Below, one piece after another: positions 1 to 8,276 of a stretch of 62,928 nt of DNA (its first letter is position 1; every line of letters starts with the position of its first letter). Under the pieces are notes generated by a model. That model was not told the origin of the DNA. It searched no databases and saw nothing but the letters and a program-made list of their open reading frames with translations. This DNA comes from Ignavibacteria bacterium (GTDB lineage: Bacteria; Bacteroidota; Ignavibacteria; Ignavibacteriales; Ignavibacteriaceae). Location: the NCBI GenBank assembly GCA_030693705.1, contig JAUYAB010000094.1, positions 1 through 62,928 on the forward strand, in the 5' to 3' direction. The translations under genes were made by a program, and so were the position numbers.

Positions 1-319
1 GCTTCTGGGATACTCCATCCATACACAAGTGAGCTTGTCACGCTCTAGGTAAGTTGCTATTTGTTCTTAAATGCAATACGGCGAAGATTGACAAGAGTCA
101 ACAACTGCTTTACAAAAATGAGAACAAACAGTGATTGTTGCCATGAATAAGGGTTCTTTTAGTAGAGAAGTTATTTACTAAACTTGAAAATGAATAAACC
201 CCCATACTTTATCTATAGTAAATATTGCCAATAATGTTGAATAATTTTCTATGGAACGCTATTTGTTGGTTTAGCATTGCAATTAACTAACATGTTCACA
301 ATAAACATAGAGGACATTT
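1..319. other. Intergenic or gene-tail region at left window edge
   Basis: No convincing gene is visible. The first 48 bases stay open in frame 1 and end in TAG at 46-48, so they could be the last codons of a gene lying to the left, but nothing recognisable is encoded. A weak sigma70-like pair, TTGAAT at 237-242 and TATTTG at 260-265 with a 17-base spacer, precedes the cytochrome gene and could be its promoter. A 5-bp TTGAC/GTCAA dyad near 88-101 is too short to name. Confidence 0.3.
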
Positions 320-2743
320 ATGAAACGATATATACGTTTCTTCATTTTCACTCTCTTTGCTGCAAGTTTAGCTTTTCCACAAGCAGTAAAAGTTAAAAGA
401 GTAGCAGTTTCCCCCGCAGATCAAAAACTGAAACCGTGGGCGGGAACACTTTCCACCGGATTAAAGGTTGTAGGTAAAGCTTCGTCGCTTTATTTTGTTG
501 CCGATACAACCGGCTCCGGAGCTACAGCGGTTATCTCCTTTGAGTGGTCAGTCAAGGAAAAACCTGGTGGTTCTGTTGCCGCTTTTGATACGACCAACAG
601 AAAAGATGCTCATTTTAAACCAGACGTAGTTGGACAGTACATTGTTCAAATATCTGTAAACGGCGGCACTAAAACTGCGGTTGATACAGTCTATGCCAGT
701 ACTTTTAAAGGGATGCCGACTGGTTTTAGCTGCACCACTTGTCATACAGCTACCGGAACAGAATATGCATTGACAAAACATGCTTCAATTTATAAACGCG
801 GTTTAACCGGTATGTTGGAAAATACAGAAGAAACCGGTTATAAAGGCGCTTATGGCACCTCATGTGCAAAATGCCATACCACCGGTTATGAGTTAACCGC
901 AGATAATGGAAATTTTGGCTTTCTTGCTAAATCAACCGGTTGGGACACGACCTGGTACAAACCAGATGTCTTAGTTGGAAATGAAGTTTTTATTCCTTAC
1001 GGTGATCAAACCAGATGGAATTTACTTACTGCTTCATATCCAACCGTTCTTCCAACAGCTACTATCGGCTGCGAAAGCTGCCATGGAGCTGGAAATGACC
1101 ACATGACAACAGGTGCTACCAAAAAGAACATTGCAAAAAGTCTTGATTCCGGTGTTTGTATGCAATGCCATGATTCTCCTGCAAAACACAGCATTGGCTT
1201 ATTCTATAAAGAATCAGCTCATGCAACAATGCCTTTAGCGGGTGCAAGTGCTGCCGGTCGTTCAGGTTGCTATCCTTGCCATAGCGGCGCTGCATATGTA
1301 AAATATGCTACAAATAAGACTACTCCTGGTTATGATCAAGTAGCAGACAACTTCCCTTCGGTTTCCTGCGCTACCTGTCATGATCCTCACACTGCAAATC
1401 ACGAAAAACAACTTCGTATAGCAGTTCTCGATTCATTACAAAACGGATTCAAAATTTCTGCCGGAACCGGTGGAATGGGTATGCTTTGTATGAATTGCCA
1501 CAGAGGACGTTACAATTCGAAAACTAATGTTGATGGATATGTTACAACTTTCAACACAGCCGGAAAAGCTTATCCTTCAAGAATTTATCCTCACTACAGT
1601 CCTCAAACCGATATGTTCCTTGGTGCAAACTCCTATGATTGGAATTTAGCTACTTTAGCCGGCATTTCTACCCACGGTGGAGTTGAAGACGCTTGCGTTA
1701 CTTGCCATATGCCAATAAGAGTAAATGGTTCAGGTATTCTTCCGGATCACTCAATGAAAATGTCTGACCCTGTTACTGGCGATAAAGTCACAGCTTGTAA
1801 ATCTTGCCATGGCAATATCACAAAATTCACAGACATCAAAGCAAAAGGCGATCATGATGGTGACGGTGTTCTTGAATCTACCGTAGAAGAAATTGACGGT
1901 CTTGCTGAAGAATTAGCTTTATTGTTACCAAAAGACGCAACAGGAGCTGTAATTGAATTAGCTAACACAGCAACTAGAGTTGCAGACTCTACAGCAATTG
2001 CTAATGGTCCTTATGGATCACGCGTGTTTGCTGGTATCTGGAATTACTATTTTGTTGAGCATGATTGGAGCCATGGCGTTCACAATCCAAATTACGCAAT
2101 TCAATTATTGAAATACACGATTCAATGGGTTAAAACAGGAGTTGTTCCAGTAGAACTTACATCATTTAATGGTTCAATCAGCAACGGTATTGTTACTTTA
2201 CAATGGCAGACCGCTACTGAAAAGAATAACAAAGGATTTGAAGTTCAACGTAAGATCGGAACGAATTGGGAAACCATTAGTTTCTTAAACGGTAAAGGAA
2301 CTTCATCCGAAATTAACAAATACAGCTATTCAGATAATTTATCTAAATTAAATGTAGCTGGAAATGTTTCATACAGACTACGTCAGATCGATTTGGACGG
2401 AACAGTAACTTATACAAAAGAAGTAAATGTAAGTTATACCTCAGCGCCAAAATCATTCAGCTTGTCACAGAACTATCCGAATCCGTTCAACCCATCAACG
2501 AAAATCAGTTATGCGTTGCCGTTCGATAGTAATGTGAAGATCTCGATCTACAAAGTAACCGGAGAATTGGTAAAAGTGCTTGTAAGCGAAACCAAGTCAG
2601 CCGGAAACCATGTAGTTACGATGAACACAGCCCATGAAAATGTAGAATTCTCATCAGGCATTTACTTCTACTCAATAGAAGCCAATGCAGTTGATGGATC
2701 AAACAGTTTCAAACAAACCAAGAAGATGATCCTTCTCAAGTAA
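320..2743 (+). CDS. Secreted nine-haem cytochrome c with T9SS sorting domain
   Basis: An N-terminal signal peptide (residues 1-20, ending FPQ) leads into an Ig/PKD-like beta region (about 35-125). Nine CxxCH haem-binding motifs follow, near residues 137, 180, 250, 280, 317, 351, 390, 459 and 493. After a linker comes a fibronectin-like module (about 615-705) and a typical T9SS C-terminal sorting domain beginning SLSQNYPNPFNP near 714 and ending KKMILLK. CxxCH motifs imply haem attachment in the periplasm, and the tail predicts export across the outer membrane by the type IX system. The likely role is therefore extracellular or cell-surface electron transfer (inference). It stands alone, with a strong terminator just downstream. 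The start follows an AGAGGA ribosome site. Confidence 0.93.
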   Translation: MKRYIRFFIFTLFAASLAFPQAVKVKRVAVSPADQKLKPWAGTLSTGLKVVGKASSLYFVADTTGSGATAVISFEWSVKEKPGGSVAAFDTTNRKDAHFKPDVVGQYIVQISVNGGTKTAVDTVYASTFKGMPTGFSCTTCHTATGTEYALTKHASIYKRGLTGMLENTEETGYKGAYGTSCAKCHTTGYELTADNGNFGFLAKSTGWDTTWYKPDVLVGNEVFIPYGDQTRWNLLTASYPTVLPTATIGCESCHGAGNDHMTTGATKKNIAKSLDSGVCMQCHDSPAKHSIGLFYKESAHATMPLAGASAAGRSGCYPCHSGAAYVKYATNKTTPGYDQVADNFPSVSCATCHDPHTANHEKQLRIAVLDSLQNGFKISAGTGGMGMLCMNCHRGRYNSKTNVDGYVTTFNTAGKAYPSRIYPHYSPQTDMFLGANSYDWNLATLAGISTHGGVEDACVTCHMPIRVNGSGILPDHSMKMSDPVTGDKVTACKSCHGNITKFTDIKAKGDHDGDGVLESTVEEIDGLAEELALLLPKDATGAVIELANTATRVADSTAIANGPYGSRVFAGIWNYYFVEHDWSHGVHNPNYAIQLLKYTIQWVKTGVVPVELTSFNGSISNGIVTLQWQTATEKNNKGFEVQRKIGTNWETISFLNGKGTSSEINKYSYSDNLSKLNVAGNVSYRLRQIDLDGTVTYTKEVNVSYTSAPKSFSLSQNYPNPFNPSTKISYALPFDSNVKISIYKVTGELVKVLVSETKSAGNHVVTMNTAHENVEFSSGIYFYSIEANAVDGSNSFKQTKKMILLK

Positions 2744-2774
2744 TTTCGTAAGAAAGAAAATCTTTCAATAAAAA

Positions 2775-2803
2775 GAGCCGCCATTGTGCGGCTCTTTTTT
2801 TTT
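2775..2803 (+). terminator. Rho-independent terminator after cytochrome gene
   Basis: A perfect 7-bp stem GAGCCGC/GCGGCTC (2775-2781 with 2788-2794) and a 6-base loop are followed by nine T residues. It lies 30 bases past the cytochrome stop and closes that transcript. Confidence 0.9.
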
Positions 2804-2889
2804 CACTGAATAAAACTGTGTGGTTTCGGAAGAAATAATTAATTTAATGATGTAAAAAATATTGTTATTCATTTTTCCCAGGAGCGGTT

Positions 2890-3861
2890 ATGATGAAATT
2901 TAATAAAATTGCTTTCGTCTTTTTATTGATGTTCTCCGGTATACTTCTTCCTCAACAAGTGAAACAAGGAAGTCTTGTAATTTTACCTTTCTATGTAAAA
3001 GGTGTTGATCGTACAACGATATCTACCGCCGAAGAAATTCTACGGCTTGAGATGGAAAATCTAAGTATGAAAAATATTTCATTAGCAAATAGTTCCATGC
3101 TTCCCAACGCCGACACCAATTGCACAAGCACCGAATGTGCTGCAGCATGGGGTAAACAATTAAAAGCCGATCAGGTTGTCTCAGTCCAAATGTTAACCCT
3201 CGGACAAAAAATAATCATCCAATACTTTTTAATTGATGTTGAACAAAAAACCGTTCTTCTTGCCGATAAACTGACTTCCACTTCCGTTGAAGACCTTGAC
3301 GTTGTAATGAAACGAATGGCGATCAGCATTACAAGTCTTGAATCGGCAAAAAAATCCGCCGAAGTTGGAGCAATAACAGAAAGTGAATCGAAGCCCTTCT
3401 TTCTGCGCAACGGAAGAAGATTTAATAATTGGTCATTCGGGTATATGTATCCTCAACAAGGATTTAGCAAAACAGATAAATCATTTACAATGGACATGAA
3501 AATTGGTGCAGAAGCTGATGATTTAGATTATGGTGTTCAACTTTTAATTAGAGAAGGTTTTGGTGCGAATATTTTTTCATCTTACTTGTTTAGCCGGAAA
3601 GACGTTTGTCCGTACATCGGCGCCGGTGTTGGTTTTCACTGGGTAACTGTCGATGAATCGACTGTTTTTTTTCAAACGCAAACGTATCCAATTACAAGTC
3701 CAAAGGAGAAAAAAGGAGACGGTTTTGAATTGCTCCTTAACACGGGCATAAGATTATTTCACACCTATAATTTTAGAATAAACATAAATCTGTCTTACGC
3801 TTATACCTTTAACGATCTGAAAAGCGAAGCGGTGGTATTAACGCTTGGGTTTATGTATTAG
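2890..3861 (+). CDS. TolB/CsgG-like N-terminal domain with outer-membrane-type C-terminus
   Basis: The signal peptide (1-21, ending LLPQQ) precedes a domain of about 125 residues. It carries the pattern of TolB-N/CsgG-like envelope proteins: ILPFYVKG near the start, a Cys-x4-Cys stretch with CTSTECAAAWGKQLKAD, then VVSVQMLTLGQKIII and a predicted alpha/beta alternation. The last 130 residues are aromatic, alternating beta strands with GAGVGFHW and a terminal aromatic (FMY), as in small outer-membrane barrels. The function is unknown; an envelope sensor or scaffold is a guess. The start is ATG at 2890 behind AGGAG. Monocistronic by spacing. Confidence 0.72.
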   Translation: MMKFNKIAFVFLLMFSGILLPQQVKQGSLVILPFYVKGVDRTTISTAEEILRLEMENLSMKNISLANSSMLPNADTNCTSTECAAAWGKQLKADQVVSVQMLTLGQKIIIQYFLIDVEQKTVLLADKLTSTSVEDLDVVMKRMAISITSLESAKKSAEVGAITESESKPFFLRNGRRFNNWSFGYMYPQQGFSKTDKSFTMDMKIGAEADDLDYGVQLLIREGFGANIFSSYLFSRKDVCPYIGAGVGFHWVTVDESTVFFQTQTYPITSPKEKKGDGFELLLNTGIRLFHTYNFRININLSYAYTFNDLKSEAVVLTLGFMY

Positions 3862-3876
3862 TAGTGAGTCAAGGAT

Positions 3877-3896
3877 GCACAGAATAAATTCTGTGC
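3877..3896. repeat. Short hairpin, GCACAGAA/TTCTGTGC
   Basis: A perfect 8-bp inverted repeat with a TAAA loop lies 15 bases after the stop of the TolB-like gene. It lacks a T tract, so it is either a weak 3' transcript end or the remnant of a dispersed palindrome. Confidence 0.5.
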
Positions 3897-3959
3897 TACG
3901 ATTATAAAAAGTGATTAAACAATTTATTATGTGCAAAGTAAATGATATAAGTTTCGCTT

Positions 3960-4910
3960 ATGGATTTAAAAAATTTACCATCAGATCCGTTTGAAGCGAG
4001 ATTTGCAATTCAAAAAGAAAAATATAACGCTATTGCAGTTGATACGATAAAGTATATCCAAAATGAATATCAACATAAAGATTTGCTTTACGCTTGTATC
4101 GACTTTATAAACTATGATTTTATAGAAACCAGCAATTTTGATTTTGAAGAGCTGCAGAGAATCTGGTTGTTCCCAGCAAAAGAGGCTTCGGCGGAACTAA
4201 ATGAATCGCTTAATAAAATAATCAATGCATCCTACAAAGCGGCATACGATAGTTTAAGAAGAGCTTTGGAAATAATGATCATTGGCTCTTCTTTTGCTAA
4301 ACAAAATGTTGATGTTCTCCGGGCTCAAGAATGGTTAAATTTTGAACATGAAACTCCTTTTTTTTCAAGAGCTATTGAATCACTGCTTCAAGATAAAAGA
4401 ATAAAAAAACTAGAGCAAGACACATTTTGGATAACTCAGTTAAAGAATTTCTATTTCGATTTATCAGACATTGTTCACGTGCGTGGAGAACAATATTCGC
4501 GTGAGATACTGCAACCGGCGATGTTCAGTTATAACGGTATTGACGCGCCGCATTTGTCGTTGAAGAATTTACACAGAGCGCTTGACACGGTTATCCTTAT
4601 TGTTCAACATATATGCACAAGTGCGGCAATTATAAATCCAATATTACTGATCGGTTTACCTTTAGAAAAAAAGTACGGGATTGATGCGTCGTTGTCCGGC
4701 TTTTTTAATGAATCTCAGTCAATTTTATTGTGGCAATTGTTACTGCCCGACACGAAATCATTTTTTGAAGAGCTGGTTAAAATTGATGATGAAATTATTT
4801 CAATTGCAGAATTTGTTAACAATTTGCCGGACATTACAGAACAAGAATTGGATAATCAAATTGAGGATTTCAAAAAATTTTTAGACGAAATGAAAGAGAG
4901 CCGTAACTGA
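3960..4910 (+). CDS. Conserved-looking hypothetical protein, unknown function
   Basis: A 316-residue, mostly alpha-helical, soluble protein with no signal peptide or membrane segment. I do not recognise its family. A central helix reading SYKAAYDSLRRALEIMIIG (about 96-114), followed by a DIVHVRGEQYS segment near 171, loosely recalls HEPN-like or DUF5677-like helical proteins often found in defence or stress loci, but this is only a resemblance. The C-terminus is acidic and helical (residues 280-316). Its stop codon abuts a truncated VOC-family reading frame in the same frame, so the gene may have arrived by replacing the front half of that gene. Confidence 0.6.
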   Translation: MDLKNLPSDPFEARFAIQKEKYNAIAVDTIKYIQNEYQHKDLLYACIDFINYDFIETSNFDFEELQRIWLFPAKEASAELNESLNKIINASYKAAYDSLRRALEIMIIGSSFAKQNVDVLRAQEWLNFEHETPFFSRAIESLLQDKRIKKLEQDTFWITQLKNFYFDLSDIVHVRGEQYSREILQPAMFSYNGIDAPHLSLKNLHRALDTVILIVQHICTSAAIINPILLIGLPLEKKYGIDASLSGFFNESQSILLWQLLLPDTKSFFEELVKIDDEIISIAEFVNNLPDITEQELDNQIEDFKKFLDEMKESRN

Positions 4911-5229
4911 TATATTGCGGGTCAGTCCACCGTTGTTATTTGCACAGATGATATTGAAGTATTGTATCAGCACCTGCAAAATAACGGAGTATTAATAACT
5001 CACCTTACGCAAAGGTGGTGAAAACCGTAGGTCGATTCTCTGAATCGACTGTCTTTTACTTCAATTCGTTCTTTTAATGGTTTTTATTGGTCGAAATGAA
5101 GTTTCGACCTACGGATATGCGTAACGTGAGTTAATAATTGAAAAACTTGTTTCAACGCCTGCGAGTAAGTCCTTCCATTGCCTTGATCTTTACGGAAATA
5201 GACTAACCGTTGTCCAATTAGCAGAATAA
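4911..5229 (+). pseudogene. VOC (glyoxalase/bleomycin-resistance) family remnant, split by a miniature element
   Basis: Codons from 4911 to 4997 read GQSTVVICTDDIEVLYQHL and on to NNGV, the C-terminal betaalphabeta half of a VOC-fold protein. After the element at 4998-5131 and its second TAATA copy, codons 5137-5229 read on in frame to FHCLDLYGNRLTVVQLAE and TAA, which is the conserved metal-site and dimer-strand end of the family. Removing the element plus one TAATA restores an unbroken frame. The N-terminal half is absent, replaced by the 3960-4910 gene, so this is a dead, doubly damaged gene. It is likely too short and interrupted to make a working enzyme. Confidence 0.82.
4998..5131. mobile_element. 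134-bp MITE-like element with 13-bp terminal inverted repeats
   Basis: The left end ACTCACCTTACGC (4998-5010) and right end GCGTAACGTGAGT (5119-5131) are inverted copies with one mismatch. The element is flanked by TAATA on both sides (4993-4997 and 5132-5136), a plausible 5-bp target duplication. Inside are a second perfect inverted pair, CCGTAGGTCGA/TCGACCTACGG (5025-5035 and 5104-5114), and a local GTCGATTC/GAATCGAC hairpin. It encodes no protein, so it would need a transposase elsewhere. A second element with the same ends lies at 20506-20641. Confidence 0.85.
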
Positions 5230-5239
5230 TTTTTCTGAA

Positions 5240-5776
5240 ATGAAAATAAATAAAACATCTTTACCGGGGAATTCTTTCCTTAGTATTTTCCAACATCAAT
5301 ACCACTATGTTGACAGTTATTCTGTAATATTTGAAAGTAAAGGGAAAGAGATTACTGTTGAAGATATTGGTAAAGCGTTTTTCTCATCCAGCCCAACATG
5401 GATTAATCTTTTGTTAGAGTTGAGAAATAAGATTGTAAGATTGTTTGGATTAAAAACCGGTGCGACTGGAAAATACAGCCGACAAATGATCGATGAATTT
5501 AAATACGAACCCGGCGAACGATTTGGATTATTTAAAGTGTTTTCCAAATCCAACAACGAATTAATTCTTGGTGAAGATGATAAACATTTAAACTTCAAAG
5601 TCTCTCTGTTGCTGGATAAAAAAGTTACAGGTGAAAACATTCTGGTCGTTTCAACGGTTGTAATATTCAATAATTGGTTTGGCAGACTTTATTTTTTACC
5701 GGTAAAACCATTTCATAAATTAATTGTTCCGGCGATGGTGAAAAGTGTGGTAAGGCAATTAACAAATTCTAAATAA
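5240..5776 (+). CDS. DUF2867-like family protein
   Basis: A 178-residue soluble protein. The stretch WINLLLELRNKIVRLFGLK (about 54-72) and the later LGEDDKHLNFKVSLLL (about 111-126) match my recollection of DUF2867, a family of unknown function with an SRPBCC-like beta-rich fold. The biochemical role is not known. It starts with ATG 10 bases after the stop of the VOC remnant, so it may once have been cotranscribed with that gene. A low-complexity, repetitive A/T tail with CAAAAAACAAATAACAAA follows the stop. Confidence 0.72.
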   Translation: MKINKTSLPGNSFLSIFQHQYHYVDSYSVIFESKGKEITVEDIGKAFFSSSPTWINLLLELRNKIVRLFGLKTGATGKYSRQMIDEFKYEPGERFGLFKVFSKSNNELILGEDDKHLNFKVSLLLDKKVTGENILVVSTVVIFNNWFGRLYFLPVKPFHKLIVPAMVKSVVRQLTNSK

Positions 5777-6046
5777 CCTTTGATAAATTCCAAAAAGCAA
5801 AAAACAAATAACAAAATACTTTGTTTTTGGGGTCTATCGAGTGAATTGTATTTTGTGATTTATAAAGGATTTCTTCTTTGTGTACCCCAAAATTTAGTGG
5901 TAATTTTGTTCAGTACTTTTAGAAATTTTAATTGAACAATCGCTATAAATCCGAACAATTAAGAATGAACTGAAAATTATTTATGTCCCTTTCAAGTTAT
6001 CACATCAAAATATCCATAAAAACATTTAACACACAGAGGAGAGAGT

Positions 6047-7165
6047 ATGAGCAAGTATAAAATCGCTTGGCTGCCGGGCGATGGCGTCGGGATTGAAGTC
6101 CTTGAAGCCGCTAAAATAGTTTTAGACAAATTAAATCTTGATGCCGAATATATCCACGGAGATATCGGTTGGGAATTTTGGTGCAAAGAAGGAGACGCAT
6201 TCCCGCAGCGTACCATCGATCTTTTAAATAATGTAAACGCTGCAATGTTCGGCGCAATTACATCTAAACCGGTAAAGACAGCCGAAGCAGAACTTGTTCC
6301 GGAATTAAAAGGAACCGGACTTATTTATCGCTCGCCGATCGTGCGTATGAGGCAGTTGTTCAATCTTTATATTTGTTTGCGTCCTTGCAAAGCATATCCC
6401 GGCAATCCGTTAAACTTTAAAGAGAATATTGATATCGTTGTATTCAGAGAGAACACCGAAGACCTTTATTGTGGAGTCGAGTTCAATCCGGTTCCGCAAG
6501 AGTTGGCGGATGTTTTAACAAAATTATCTAAACCGTTTGCAACATTCAGTAAAATGCCTTTGGACGAATATGCGGTTTCCACTAAGATCAACACGAAAAA
6601 AGGTTCAGAAAGAATTGTGCGAGCTGCTTTCGAGTTCGCGAGAAAATTCAACCGGAAAAAAGTTACTATTGTGCATAAGGCAAATGTTGTTCGTGCAACC
6701 GACGGATTATTTTTTGACATTGCAAAAGAAGTTGCAAAAGAGTATCCTGAAATTCAAATGGACGATGCCAACATCGATGCGATGACAATGTGGTTACTCA
6801 AAAATCCATATAATTATGATGTGCTTGTTGCGCCGAATCTTTACGGAGATATCATTTCAGATTTAGCCGCGCAAATGGTTGGCGGGCTCGGTTTCGGATG
6901 TTCCGGTAATATCGGTGAAAAGCTTGCTGTGTTTGAGCCTTCACACGGTTCAGCGCCAAAGTACACCGGGATGTATAAAGTTAACCCTATCGCTACAATT
7001 CTTGCCGCAAAGATGATGCTTGATTGGCTTGGCGAAAAAGAAATGGGAGAAAGATTAGAAAAAGCTACCGCCGAAGTTATTGCCGAAGGAAAGATAAGAA
7101 CCTACGATATGGGGGGAAGCAATAAGACGTTGGAAATAGCGGAAGCGATTGCGGAGAAGCTGTAA
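6047..7165 (+). CDS. Isocitrate/isopropylmalate/homoisocitrate dehydrogenase family
   Basis: A decarboxylating beta-hydroxyacid dehydrogenase of 372 residues. Family marks are GDGVGIEV near residue 11, FRENTEDLYCG (about 134-144), a YAVSTKINTKKGSERIVR-type region, VHKANVVRATDGLF (about 204-217), the metal-binding aspartates in NLYGDIISDLAA and the EPSHGSAP cofactor loop (about 304-311). The substrate loop reads YRSPIVRMRQLFNLYICLRP. The S-P-I-V pattern resembles homoisocitrate or methanogen AksF enzymes more than classical isocitrate dehydrogenases, so substrate is open. EPSHGSAPKYTG suggests NAD rather than NADP (inference). It is the first gene of a five-enzyme cluster with lyase, CoA-transferase and LeuCD-type hydro-lyase. 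SD GAGGAGAG precedes ATG. Confidence 0.88.
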   Translation: MSKYKIAWLPGDGVGIEVLEAAKIVLDKLNLDAEYIHGDIGWEFWCKEGDAFPQRTIDLLNNVNAAMFGAITSKPVKTAEAELVPELKGTGLIYRSPIVRMRQLFNLYICLRPCKAYPGNPLNFKENIDIVVFRENTEDLYCGVEFNPVPQELADVLTKLSKPFATFSKMPLDEYAVSTKINTKKGSERIVRAAFEFARKFNRKKVTIVHKANVVRATDGLFFDIAKEVAKEYPEIQMDDANIDAMTMWLLKNPYNYDVLVAPNLYGDIISDLAAQMVGGLGFGCSGNIGEKLAVFEPSHGSAPKYTGMYKVNPIATILAAKMMLDWLGEKEMGERLEKATAEVIAEGKIRTYDMGGSNKTLEIAEAIAEKL

Positions 7166-7286
7166 AAAGTAAAAGTTGAAAGTTGAAAGTGAAAAGAGAA
7201 TTCCGGAATAAGGAATTAATAATCTCATATCTTTCAATGACTAATCACCATTGACAAATGACTTAGAGGAAAAAGCTGGAGTAATC

Positions 7287-8189
7287 TTGAACGAAATAAT
7301 AATTCACGAAGTGGGCATGCGCGATGGACTTCAAGCGGAAAATGAAGTTGTATCAACCGATCAGAAAATAAAATGGATAAAGCAATTAGCCGAAACCGGT
7401 GTTGATATCATTCAAATCGGTTCATTTGTAAATCCAAAACGAATGCCGCAAATGGCAGACACCGATGAACTTTTCAATTATTTTTCTAAAGATGAAAATA
7501 AGTTGATAAATGTTGTTCTTTCCGGTTTGGTTCTGAACGAAAAAGGTTTAGAGCGAGGAATGGCTTGCGGTGTTGAAATGTTCTGCATGGGCGTTTCAGC
7601 AAGCGAAACTCATTCGCAAAAAAATACCGGTATGTCAATAGCTGAAGCTACCGAACGAATTATTGCTATGGCGAAGAATGCTATGGCTGCCGGAAAGAAA
7701 GTCCAAGTTTCGGTTCAATCAGCATTTGGCTGCGGGTACGAAGGGAAAATCTCTGAAGAAAAAGTTCTTTCTCTTGTAAAAATATTTTTAGAGAATGGAT
7801 TGAAAAATATCAGTCTTGCAGATACAGCCGGACACGCCATCCCCGATCAAGTGGAAAGATTATTTTCTTCAATTCACAAATTGGATGAACAAATACAAAC
7901 TGCTTGTCATTTCCATAACACATACGGACTTGGAATTGCAAACGCATACGCCGCATACAAATCCGGAGTAAAATATTTTGAATCATCTTTTGCAGGGTTG
8001 GGCGGATGTCCTTTCACCGCTGTTGCCGCCGGTAATATTGCTACCGAAGATTTAGTTCATCTCTTTCAGCAGATGAGTTTACGGAATGATATTAAACTTG
8101 AAAACTTGATAGCAATTTCCAAAGAAGCGGCGGAGTATTTTAAGCGAGAACTGCCGGGAACGATTTATAAGACGGGAAGAATTCAGTAG
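7287..8189 (+). CDS. HMG-CoA lyase-like (DRE-TIM) enzyme
   Basis: The protein shows the HMG-CoA lyase signature: EVGMRDGLQAE at the start (family EVGPRDGLQNE), the metal ligands in CHFHNTYGLG, and the active-site loop GLGGCPF followed by AGNIATEDLV near residues 255-275, with the catalytic Cys. Enzymes of this group cleave 3-hydroxy-3-methylglutaryl-CoA or related 3-hydroxyacyl-CoAs such as citramalyl-CoA into acetyl-CoA and an oxoacid. Beside a CoA-transferase and a LeuCD-like hydro-lyase, a branched C5 or C6 di-acid CoA ester is a plausible substrate. I place the start at TTG 7287 behind GGAG, because family members begin just before EVG; an upstream TTG at 7251 is open but has no ribosome site. 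Confidence 0.87.
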   Translation: MNEIIIHEVGMRDGLQAENEVVSTDQKIKWIKQLAETGVDIIQIGSFVNPKRMPQMADTDELFNYFSKDENKLINVVLSGLVLNEKGLERGMACGVEMFCMGVSASETHSQKNTGMSIAEATERIIAMAKNAMAAGKKVQVSVQSAFGCGYEGKISEEKVLSLVKIFLENGLKNISLADTAGHAIPDQVERLFSSIHKLDEQIQTACHFHNTYGLGIANAYAAYKSGVKYFESSFAGLGGCPFTAVAAGNIATEDLVHLFQQMSLRNDIKLENLIAISKEAAEYFKRELPGTIYKTGRIQ

Positions 8190-8276
8190 GCAGTCAGCAG
8201 CCAGCAGTAAAAAACAGAATTATAAATTATCAAATTTCTTTTTCATCCATAAAATTAAAGCAATGGAATTATTGAT

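Noticed and set aside
1-48. C-terminal codons of a gene entering from the left
   Set aside because: Only 15 codons are visible and they match nothing recognisable.
3960-5229. One fused gene joining the 316-residue protein and the VOC fragment
   Set aside because: A TGA at 4908-4910 separates them and the VOC part is broken by an element; the shared frame is probably chance or a scar.
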